Assembly (NCBI GenBank): GCA_027021325.1
Contig: JALUUN010000663.1
Location: forward strand, 1 to 5,012
Reading direction: 5' to 3'
Origin: Planctomycetota bacterium
GTDB lineage: Bacteria; Planctomycetota; UBA1135
DNA: 5,012 nucleotides
The notes under the pieces were generated by a model. It did no database searches. It had not been told where the DNA came from and worked only from the letters and a program-made list of their open reading frames with translations. Of this stretch, positions 1 to 5,012 are shown piece after piece (the stretch's first letter is position 1; the number at the start of each line of letters is the position of its first letter). The position numbers were made by a program, and so were the translations under genes.

Positions 1-1
1 C

Positions 2-1018
2 GGCTCCATCGTCTGGGTCCAGGGAGAGAACCGCCTGGCAGGAAGCTCCCTCTACTTCCGGGACCCCAGCCAGGCGGAGCTGCGCGGCAGTCCGGCGAGG
101 GCGGTCCTTGGCCTGGAGGAGGGGAACGGCGCCACCGAAGCCAGCGCCGCCCGCATGGTCTTCGCCGGCGGGAGGCCGATCCTGGACGGAGGCCCTTCCA
201 TCGAGGTGCCGGCCGAGGCCTTCGGCATGAGCGGCCCGCCGGTCGTCGTCCAGGCGCGCCTCATGCGCCAGCTGGAGGACGGCACCTGGGAACTCCTGCG
301 CGACGTCCGCTTCAGCGGCAGCCTGAGTGCCGGGGCCGACGAGGCCCGCTGGACGCCGGGCGGCGAACTCCTCCTCCTCGGCAAGGGGAACCCGGTGCGG
401 GTCCGCGGCCTGCGCGAGGAAGGACGCAGCCTGGAGATGGGCGCTCGCGAGGAACTGCGCCTCCGGCCCGACGGCGAGGTCCGCCTGCGCGAGGACGCCT
501 GGGCCGTGCTCCGGAGCCTGCCCGCGGGCCCCGGCGACGAAGGGGAGGCTGGAGCGGCGGAGCGAAGCGGCGAGACGGCCGCCGCCGGCCCGCGCGAGGA
601 TCTCCGCATCCGCGGCGACGAGGCCGCCTTCGGCCGCCGTGCGGGCTGGTTCGAAGGGGGGGTGCGCTTCGAGAGTCCGGCCCAGGGGCTGCGCGGCGCA
701 GCCGACCGCGTCGAGTGGTCGGAGGCCCCGGGCGCCAGCGTCCTGCGCCTCCTCGGCGGCGCCGACCTGGAACATCCGGAAGCCCGGGCCCGGGCCGCTG
801 TCGTCGAGTACCGCCCGGAGGAGGAGCTCCTCCTGCTCCAGGGAAGCCCGGAGGCGCCGGCGCGCCTGGAACGCCCCGACGGCAGCGTCTTCCTCGGCGA
901 GTGGGTGCGCTTCGACCTCAGCCTCGGGCTTCCCGAGAGCGGCCCGGGCCGTCTCCTGGACGCGGGCCCGCCGCGGCGCCGGCCGGCGGCCGAGGATGAG
1001 GAGGAGGGCGGCCGGTGA
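2..1018 (+). CDS. OstA/LptA-like periplasmic LPS transport protein (5' truncated)
   Basis: The frame is open from the left edge to TGA 1016-1018, so the true start and any signal peptide lie outside the window; 338 residues are visible. They show the repeating short beta-strand pattern of the OstA/LptA beta-jellyroll: stretches such as VWVQGENRLAGSSLYFRD and ELRGSPARAVL near the start, then paired strands to about residue 172. A low-complexity Gly/Ala/Glu linker follows (about residues 173-199, bases 518-598). A second clear OstA-like unit spans residues 200-321, with LRIRGDEAAF, WFEGGVRFES, LRLLGGADLEHP and LLLLQGSPEAPARLE. The protein ends in a charged tail. Known members bind lipid A and bridge the periplasm between LptC and LptD. 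The position directly before lptD, with overlapping codons, supports that role. Having more than one OstA unit makes it larger than classical LptA, so I give no symbol; an LptC-like or LptA/LptC composite is possible. An internal ATG at 155 is in frame but is not the start, because homologous-looking sequence continues upstream. Confidence 0.85.
   Translation, partial: GSIVWVQGENRLAGSSLYFRDPSQAELRGSPARAVLGLEEGNGATEASAARMVFAGGRPILDGGPSIEVPAEAFGMSGPPVVVQARLMRQLEDGTWELLRDVRFSGSLSAGADEARWTPGGELLLLGKGNPVRVRGLREEGRSLEMGAREELRLRPDGEVRLREDAWAVLRSLPAGPGDEGEAGAAERSGETAAAGPREDLRIRGDEAAFGRRAGWFEGGVRFESPAQGLRGAADRVEWSEAPGASVLRLLGGADLEHPEARARAAVVEYRPEEELLLLQGSPEAPARLERPDGSVFLGEWVRFDLSLGLPESGPGRLLDAGPPRRRPAAEDEEEGGR
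1000..1008 (+). promoter_or_regulatory. Strong Shine-Dalgarno for lptD
   Basis: GGAGGAGGG lies six bases upstream of the GTG at 1015, inside the last codons of the OstA-like gene. An in-frame TGA at 997-999 rules out any start further upstream in the lptD frame. Together these fix GTG 1015 as the start and indicate translational coupling with the upstream gene. Confidence 0.75.
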
Positions 1019-3429
1019 CGCTCGCGCTCCTGGCTGCGCTCCTGGTGGCGGCCCAGGAGCCGGGGCCGCCGGAGATCCCGGAGCCCGAGCCCTTCCTCCT
1101 GGGGCCGCAGGATCCCGAGGCCCGGAGTGCGCTGCGCTTCGACCGCCTGGAGCCCGAGGTCCTGGAGAAGGAGATCGTCCTGCGGGTCTTCGGCCTGCGC
1201 ATCGAGGAGGCCGAGCGCGAGCTGCGGGCGGACCTGGCCATCCTGCGCTTCGACCGGGCGCGCTGGGAGGAGGCGCGAGCCGAGGAAGCGATCCGGCCCG
1301 GCCGCCGCCCGCGGCCGCCGGCCGAGCCCGAGCGCCTTCTCGGCGGGGCCTGGAGCCGGACCCTCCTGAGCTGGGCGCCCGGCGGTGAGGAACTCCTGGA
1401 GGAGGTCCTCCTCGACGGCCGCGTCTACCTGCGCTCGCCGCAGATCCGTTTGAGCTGCGACCGCTTCCGCCACCGCGTCCAGGAAGGCTGGACCGAGGTC
1501 TGGAACGTGGACTTCGAGCTGGGCTACGGCCAGGGCCCGCGCGGCTGGCCCTTCCGCATCCGCTCGGGCCGCCTGCGGGAGGAGGCCGACCGCTCCCTCC
1601 ACGCCCGCAACGTCGCCCTGACCACCTGCAACGAGGCCCCGCCCCACTACGAGCTGCGGATCGGCGAGCTCCATGGCCGGCCCCTGCCCGACGGGGAGTG
1701 GCGCTGGTCTCCCTCCGCCGGCCGCCTGGAGATCGGCGGCGTGGAGCTCCTGCCGGTCCCCACCCCGGACTTCGAGACCGGCGAGAGTTTCTTCGGGCTC
1801 CGGCGGCTGGAGTTGAACTCGAACCGCGCTCTGGGCACGGCCCTGGTGCCGGAGTTCGGCGGCAGCGGCGAGGTCCTGGGAGCCTCCCTGGACTGGAGCC
1901 TGTTCCCGACCCTCTCCAGCCGCCGCGGTCTGCCCGTGGACCTGCGCATGGATCTCGCCTCCGGCATCTGGACCGGAAACTGGCGCCTCTTCGGGCTGCA
2001 GGACCGGGCCAGCGATGTCCACCGGCTGGCAGACCGGGTCGGGCGCGCGGACGACACGCGCTGGCGGCTGCGCCTGGACAACCGCTTCGAGCTCGGGGAC
2101 GGCTGGCGCCTGGACCTGGACGCCGCCCTCACCAGCGACCCGTTGGTGGACCCGGAGTTCTTCAACGAGGACTGGATCCACCAGGACGACGCCCGTACCG
2201 AGGCCTACCTCCGCCACGCCGGCGCCGGCAGTTTCTTCGACGTCTGGGCCTACGGCCGCCTGGACCAGCCCGGCTTCACGCCCCTGGAGGGCTTCCCCGC
2301 CCCGGGATCAGCGGCGCCGCAGCAGCTCGACGCCTTGCCGCGCCTGCGCTACGCCTGGTACTCCACGACACTCCTCGATCTTCCCGCCCGCTGGATCGCC
2401 GGCGACGACGAACTCGTGCCGGTGAACTTCTCCTGGAGCGTGGAACTCGCCCGCCTCGAGCTCCGGGACCGGGAGATCGTGGCCGCGCCGGGGCTTCCGC
2501 CCTTCGCCTCGCAGCCGACGCTGCTGCGGGACCGCGCGATCCTCGACGCCGAGCTCGCCCTGCCCCTGCACGCCGGTCCACTCTTCGTGCGGCCGGGCGC
2601 CCGCTTCCAGGGCTTCGCCTACGACGAGGACCTGCTCGGCGCGGGCGGCGCCTCGCGCGCCCTCACCGAGGGCTTCGTCGAGATCGGCACCCTCCTCTTC
2701 AAGGACTGGGAGCATGGCTGGCAGCACCGCGTCCTGCCGCAGGTCCGCCTGCGCAGCCGCGGTGCCTCCGGTGACGACCCGGCCGGGCTGCCCCTCCTCG
2801 ACGAGCGAGACCTGGCGCGAAGCGGCCAGGCCGTCGAGCTGAGCCTGCGCCAGTTCTTCTACGCGCCGGGGAGTGACGCCTCCTGGCTGGATGTGGATCT
2901 GCTCTTCCCCTGGTACCCGGACCCCGCCGAGCCCCTCCAGGATCCCCTCTTCCCCTACCCCCATTCCTTCGAGAGCAGCGAGCGCTGGGGGCCGGCGGAG
3001 CTGCGGATGACCTGGACGCCGGGGACCTATGGCGAGACCCTGGAGGGCCTGCGCGTGGACACGCGCCTGCGGCAGAACCTCCACGAAGGCAACCTCGTGG
3101 AGTTCTTCGGGCGCCTCGCCGTCCGGCCCCACGAACGCTTGGAGTACGGAGTCGCCCTGCAAAAGGTGGACGGGCTCTTCAGCCAGGCCCAGGCCTTCAT
3201 CGACTGGCGTCTGGCCGACGAATGGGGCCTGCGCCTCGTGCAGCCCCACAACTTCACCGGCGGGGCCAGCAAGCGCAGCCAGCTCGCTCTGCGCCACTAC
3301 AGCCACGACCTGGTCCTGGAGGTGGGGGTGGAGCGGGATCAGTCCCAGGGCCAGACCGGCTTCTTCTTCAACCTCCAGCCGCGCTTCCTGGTGGAGGACG
3401 CGCCCCCGGCACCGCCGCGCCAGCCGTAG
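1015..3429 (+). CDS. lptD: LptD-like outer-membrane LPS assembly protein
   Basis: The 804-residue protein, near the usual LptD length (about 780 in E. coli), starts at GTG in a GTGA overlap with the gene before it. Residues 1-13 form a short hydrophobic signal peptide (TLALLAALLVAA, likely cleaved before Gln14). Residues 35-200 resemble the periplasmic OstA-like beta-taco, interrupted by an Arg/Pro-rich insertion near 94-107. Next come the LptD hallmarks: LTTCNEAPPHYELR at 202-215, a Pro-rich gate-like segment at 245-252, then a long beta-barrel of alternating strands. The barrel includes SDPLVDPEFFNEDW (374-387) with ARTEAYLR, comparable to the family's SD-x-x-F-x-x-D-[FY] region. The final strands (HYSHDLVLEVGVERDQ and GFFFNLQPRFL) match LptD C-termini, followed by a Pro-rich tail. 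It should insert lipopolysaccharide into the outer leaflet, normally with lipoprotein LptE, which is not in this window. The only cysteines are Cys148 and Cys205. The family call is firm; substrate details are inferred. Confidence 0.9.
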   Translation: MTLALLAALLVAAQEPGPPEIPEPEPFLLGPQDPEARSALRFDRLEPEVLEKEIVLRVFGLRIEEAERELRADLAILRFDRARWEEARAEEAIRPGRRPRPPAEPERLLGGAWSRTLLSWAPGGEELLEEVLLDGRVYLRSPQIRLSCDRFRHRVQEGWTEVWNVDFELGYGQGPRGWPFRIRSGRLREEADRSLHARNVALTTCNEAPPHYELRIGELHGRPLPDGEWRWSPSAGRLEIGGVELLPVPTPDFETGESFFGLRRLELNSNRALGTALVPEFGGSGEVLGASLDWSLFPTLSSRRGLPVDLRMDLASGIWTGNWRLFGLQDRASDVHRLADRVGRADDTRWRLRLDNRFELGDGWRLDLDAALTSDPLVDPEFFNEDWIHQDDARTEAYLRHAGAGSFFDVWAYGRLDQPGFTPLEGFPAPGSAAPQQLDALPRLRYAWYSTTLLDLPARWIAGDDELVPVNFSWSVELARLELRDREIVAAPGLPPFASQPTLLRDRAILDAELALPLHAGPLFVRPGARFQGFAYDEDLLGAGGASRALTEGFVEIGTLLFKDWEHGWQHRVLPQVRLRSRGASGDDPAGLPLLDERDLARSGQAVELSLRQFFYAPGSDASWLDVDLLFPWYPDPAEPLQDPLFPYPHSFESSERWGPAELRMTWTPGTYGETLEGLRVDTRLRQNLHEGNLVEFFGRLAVRPHERLEYGVALQKVDGLFSQAQAFIDWRLADEWGLRLVQPHNFTGGASKRSQLALRHYSHDLVLEVGVERDQSQGQTGFFFNLQPRFLVEDAPPAPPRQP

Positions 3430-3438
3430 AATCCCGGG

Positions 3439-3921
3439 GTGATCGCGCCCGCCTGGATCAGCGGCACGGAGGTCCTCCTGGCCCTGGTCGTCGGCCTCCT
3501 GGTCTTCGGGGGCCGGCTGCCGGAGGTCCTGAAGGACGTGGGGCGCTGGTTCTTCCGTCTCAAGCGCGAGCTCGAGGACATCCGCCGGGAGACCGGGATC
3601 GACGAGACCCTGCGCGAGCTCCAGTCCGAGAGCCGCAGCATCGCGCGGGATCTGGAGAAGGCGGCCGAGGGGACCCGCCTGCCGGAGCTCGATCCCCACG
3701 CCCCGGCGCGGGAGCACGACGGCCCGCCCGAGGACGCCCGCCTCGAGCCGGGCGCGGGAGAAGAGGAAGGAGCCTGGGAGCGCCGGGAACCGGCCGGGGC
3801 GGGGGGCGCCGCGGCTGCGGACAGCGGCTGCGAGGAGTCGCCGGCCGAGAAGCCGGGGGAGGACTCCGGCCCGCCGGCACCCGAGGACCGGCCGCCGGCG
3901 GGTCCCGCCTCGAACACCTGA
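3439..3921 (+). CDS. tatA/tatB: Twin-arginine translocase TatA/TatB-family subunit
   Basis: This 160-residue protein has the TatA/B layout: a short N-terminus, one membrane helix (about residues 9-23, TEVLLALVVGLLVF), the hinge FGGRLPEV (23-30), a long amphipathic helix (about 27-77) and a disordered acidic tail rich in Pro, Gly, Ala and Glu (78-160). It would sit in the inner membrane and help export folded proteins bearing twin-arginine signals. A Glu at position 11, just before the hydrophobic core, resembles the conserved Glu of TatB, and the long charged helix also leans to TatB. The hinge and Leu-Pro-Glu are shared by both, so subtype is unresolved. The start is GTG, nine bases after the lptD stop and in the same frame; the TAG at 3427 bars an earlier start. 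No good Shine-Dalgarno is visible, so translation is probably coupled to lptD. No tatC lies in the window. Confidence 0.88.
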   Translation: MIAPAWISGTEVLLALVVGLLVFGGRLPEVLKDVGRWFFRLKRELEDIRRETGIDETLRELQSESRSIARDLEKAAEGTRLPELDPHAPAREHDGPPEDARLEPGAGEEEGAWERREPAGAGGAAAADSGCEESPAEKPGEDSGPPAPEDRPPAGPASNT

Positions 3922-3942
3922 TGGAATCCGCCTTCCGGCTTT

Positions 3943-3984
3943 CCTTGCCTCCGGCGCCGGGGACCGGCTAGAACGGAGGCGAGG
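3943..3984 (+). terminator. Stem-loop after the Tat gene, possible terminator
   Basis: An 11-base-pair stem (CCTTGCCTCCG at 3943-3953 with CGGAGGCGAGG at 3974-3984, one G-U wobble) closes a 20-base loop. The loop can itself fold as GCCGG (3956-3960) with CCGGC (3964-3968). It starts 22 bases after the Tat stop codon, the expected place for an operon end. The T-rich stretch downstream is poor (only TTT at 3998-4000), so classical Rho-independent termination is uncertain; it could instead stabilise the 3' end of the mRNA. Confidence 0.45.
3946..3974 (+). promoter_or_regulatory. Weak sigma70-like promoter candidate for the 4067 gene
   Basis: TTGCCT (3946-3951) and TAGAAC (3969-3974) each match four of six consensus bases and are separated by exactly 17 bases. 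This is about 90 bases upstream of the next ATG. The elements overlap the stem-loop at 3943-3984, so one of the two readings may be chance. In such GC-rich DNA the AT content of the second element is notable but not decisive. Confidence 0.2.
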
Positions 3985-4038
3985 CGCCGCCCCCTGATTT
4001 CCCGTCCTCAAGCGCCCTCTCAGCTCCCCCATCCACGA

Positions 4039-4065
4039 CGAAGCGAGTACGTGAGGGCTCGTTCG
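4039..4065 (+). promoter_or_regulatory. Hairpin presenting the Shine-Dalgarno of the 4067 gene
   Basis: CGAA (4039-4042) and CGAG (4044-4047), with one bulged G between them, pair with CTCG (4058-4061) and TTCG (4062-4065). The ten-base loop, 4048-4057, contains GTGAGGG, the only Shine-Dalgarno-like sequence for the ATG at 4067 (GAGGG at 4053-4057, nine bases from the start). The stem ends one base before the start codon. The ribosome-binding-site assignment is fairly good; a regulatory role for the fold is inference. Confidence 0.4.
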
Positions 4066-4066
4066 C

Positions 4067-4969
4067 ATGGCAAGGATCTACACCCATCTCGACCTGGACG
4101 TGGATACAGCCGCATCGATCTGGCTGTGGAAGCGTCTGTTCCCCGAGGAGACCTGGGAGGTCGAGCTGAAGCCCGCCACCTGGGACGGATCGGGCATGAG
4201 CGCCGACGACGTCGCCCTGGAACTCGAAGCGGGCGGCCACGGCATCCGCAGCCGCCGCCTCGCCGACGGCAGCGTCCAGTCCTGCTTCCGGGTCCTCCTG
4301 CGGGAAGAACTCCCCGAGGACCTGAGCGAGGAAGAGGTCCGCAAGCTGGAGCGCGAGGTCGGGCCGATCGCCGATCTCCTCGACGCCCAGCGCCGCGACG
4401 GCAATCTCACGCGCCTGGGCTTCCCCTCGCGCTACGGGATCTACGGCTTGTCGGGGACCTTCCTCGCCCTCAAGCACATGTGCCCGGAACCGCCGGAGCT
4501 CCTGGAGCACTTCCACCGCATCCTGGATGGCTTCGTGCGCATCGCCGAACTCAGCGGCGAGGTCGCCCGCATCGTCGAGTCCACCCCCTTCTTCGGCGAG
4601 GTCGCGGTCCTCCTCGACGAGGACAAGCCGGGCCTGCACCGAGCCATCTTCCGGCGGGGCGCACGCTTCCTGGTCTTCAAGGACGGCAACAACCTCGGCG
4701 TCCTGCGCGAGGCCCGGGAGAAACGCCATCTCGGCGACCTCCTGCGCGGCCGCATCGAGGAGGACGGCTGGTTCTTCCATCCCCGGGGGCATCTGGCCGC
4801 CCGCGGCACGCGCCGCGCCCCGGCGACGGATCCGAGCCGCTACCCGCCCGAGGAACTGGCCCGGATCCTGGCCAGCGCCCTGGAGGAGTGCCACGAGGAA
4901 TCTGGCCCCATCCGCTGGATCACTTCCGGGCCGGAAGATCAGGCGGCGAGGTCCAGCGCCGCCCGGTAG
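4067..4969 (+). CDS. Conserved-looking protein with DHH-phosphoesterase-like N-terminus, function unknown
   Basis: I do not recognise this 300-residue protein with certainty. The N-terminus RIYTHLDLDVDTAAS (3-17) fits motif I of DHH-type phosphoesterases and MYG1-like proteins: a strand followed by H-x3-D-x-D-x3-S, here His7, Asp11, Asp13 and Ser17, where the family binds metal. A second block, DDVALELEAGGHGI (47-60) followed by SCF (72-74), may stand where motif II lies. A C-terminal segment, FHPRGHLAARGTRRAP (237-252), recalls the Gly-His-rich loop of DHHA1 domains. No DHH triad is present, so hydrolysis of phosphoesters is not established. There is no signal peptide or membrane segment, so it is probably cytoplasmic. 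The ATG is the first possible start, because TGA 4052-4054 lies in frame upstream, and GAGGG at 4053-4057 supports it. A 145-base gap separates it from the Tat gene, suggesting its own transcription unit. High GC3 and an even amino-acid composition support that it is real. Confidence 0.85.
   Translation: MARIYTHLDLDVDTAASIWLWKRLFPEETWEVELKPATWDGSGMSADDVALELEAGGHGIRSRRLADGSVQSCFRVLLREELPEDLSEEEVRKLEREVGPIADLLDAQRRDGNLTRLGFPSRYGIYGLSGTFLALKHMCPEPPELLEHFHRILDGFVRIAELSGEVARIVESTPFFGEVAVLLDEDKPGLHRAIFRRGARFLVFKDGNNLGVLREAREKRHLGDLLRGRIEEDGWFFHPRGHLAARGTRRAPATDPSRYPPEELARILASALEECHEESGPIRWITSGPEDQAARSSAAR
4918..4940. terminator. Palindromic stem-loop at the convergence of two genes
   Basis: GATC-AC-TTCCGG (4918-4929) faces CCGGAAGATC (4931-4940). 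This gives a near-perfect palindrome with a two-base bulge on the left arm; without the outer part, CTTCCGG/CCGGAAG is a perfect seven-base inverted repeat. It lies inside the 3' end of the 4067 gene and at the stop of the minus-strand frame, where a terminator for the minus-strand gene would be expected. No T-tract follows on either strand, so function is uncertain. Confidence 0.3.
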
Positions 4970-5012
4970 GCCACCTTCCAGCGCAGGAGCTCGGCCGCCG
5001 TCCAGCGCCTCG
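4939..5012 (-). CDS. C-terminus of an unidentified minus-strand gene (partial)
   Basis: On the minus strand a frame enters from the right edge and ends at TGA (complement of 4939-4941). The 23 visible complete codons read RRWTAAELLRWKVAYRAALDLAA, a plausible amphipathic C-terminal helix, and every sense codon ends in G or C as in the other genes here. The other two minus-strand frames have a much less biased third position. It would converge on, and overlap by 31 bases, the end of the 4067 gene. The fragment is too short to name a family, and chance cannot be excluded. Confidence 0.45.
   Translation of the reverse strand, partial: RRWTAAELLRWKVAYRAALDLAA

Noticed and set aside
966..1000. GC-rich self-complementary stretch near the end of the OstA-like gene
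   Set aside because: It lies within coding sequence for an Arg/Pro/Ala-rich tail and shows no T-tract; a terminator just before a coupled lptD start is unlikely.
327..1388. Second plus-strand frame of 353 codons across the OstA-like/lptD junction
   Set aside because: It is an Ala/Arg/Gly/Pro-rich frame-shifted reading of two real genes and crosses their boundary.
52..2217. Very long minus-strand open frame (721 codons) opposite the OstA-like gene and lptD
   Set aside because: Its translation is a low-complexity Ala/Gly/Arg/Pro/Gln mixture with no recognisable domain. It mirrors the strongly GC3-biased plus-strand genes, which have clear family features.
3427..3441. Possible stop-codon readthrough fusing LptD to the Tat subunit, since the two genes share a frame across one TAG
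   Set aside because: A periplasmic/outer-membrane barrel fused ahead of an inner-membrane Tat helix makes no topological sense, and a GTG start with a typical Tat N-terminus follows.
3921..3971. Micro-ORF of 16 codons whose ATG overlaps the Tat stop codon (TGATG)
   Set aside because: The overlap would suit translational coupling, but the peptide (MESAFRLSLPPAPGTG) has no recognisable feature and its coding bases lie mostly in the stem-loop. Chance is the simpler reading.
2308..4068. Long minus-strand open frame (586 codons) opposite lptD and the Tat gene
   Set aside because: It spans two well-supported plus-strand genes and the spacer, is low in complexity, and has no domain signal; long antisense frames are expected in DNA with this base composition.
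3968..4894. Minus-strand open frame opposite the DHH-like gene
   Set aside because: Composition-driven antisense frame; the plus-strand protein has a motif, a start-codon context and balanced composition.
4951..5009. Direct repeat GTCCAGCGCC at 4951-4960 and 5000-5009
   Set aside because: Only ten bases, made of common GC-rich codons, read in different frames of the minus-strand gene; no attachment-site or mobile-element context.

Overview
The window is a very GC-rich, tightly packed stretch of bacterial chromosome. It holds four plus-strand genes plus the likely tail of a fifth gene on the minus strand. An LptD-type outer-membrane LPS assembly protein next to an OstA/LptA-like protein shows that the organism is a diderm with an LPS-type outer membrane. 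Strong G/C preference at third codon positions, GTG starts and the divergent form of the Lpt proteins fit a high-GC lineage such as Planctomycetota or a similar little-cultured phylum. That placement is inference; there is no rRNA or marker gene here to fix it.

Bases 2-3921 form a probable operon. (1) The 3' part of an OstA/LptA-like protein, open at the left edge. (2) lptD, starting at GTG 1015 and overlapping gene 1 by four bases (GTGA), with a strong Shine-Dalgarno sequence. (3) A TatA/TatB-family twin-arginine translocase subunit, starting at GTG 3439 only nine bases after the lptD stop. The first two belong to one pathway: periplasmic OstA-fold proteins carry lipopolysaccharide from the inner membrane to LptD, which places it in the outer leaflet. 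The Tat subunit is an inner-membrane export component and no direct link to Lpt is shown.

Bases 3922-4066 are a 145-bp spacer. It holds a stem-loop just after the Tat gene (probable terminator or operon boundary), a weak promoter-like match overlapping it, and a small hairpin that places the ribosome-binding site of the next gene in its loop.

Bases 4067-4969 encode a 300-residue protein of unknown function. Its N-terminus carries a DHH-phosphoesterase-like motif I (H-x3-D-x-D-x3-S), but no DHH triad is visible. Its 3' end overlaps a high-GC3 minus-strand reading frame entering from the right edge, with a palindromic stem-loop at the convergence point.

No mobile element, CRISPR array, tRNA or rRNA was seen. 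The clearest oddities are the DHH-like protein without DHH, the SD-in-loop hairpin and the compact Lpt-Tat gene arrangement. I did not find convincing evidence of a wholly new system.
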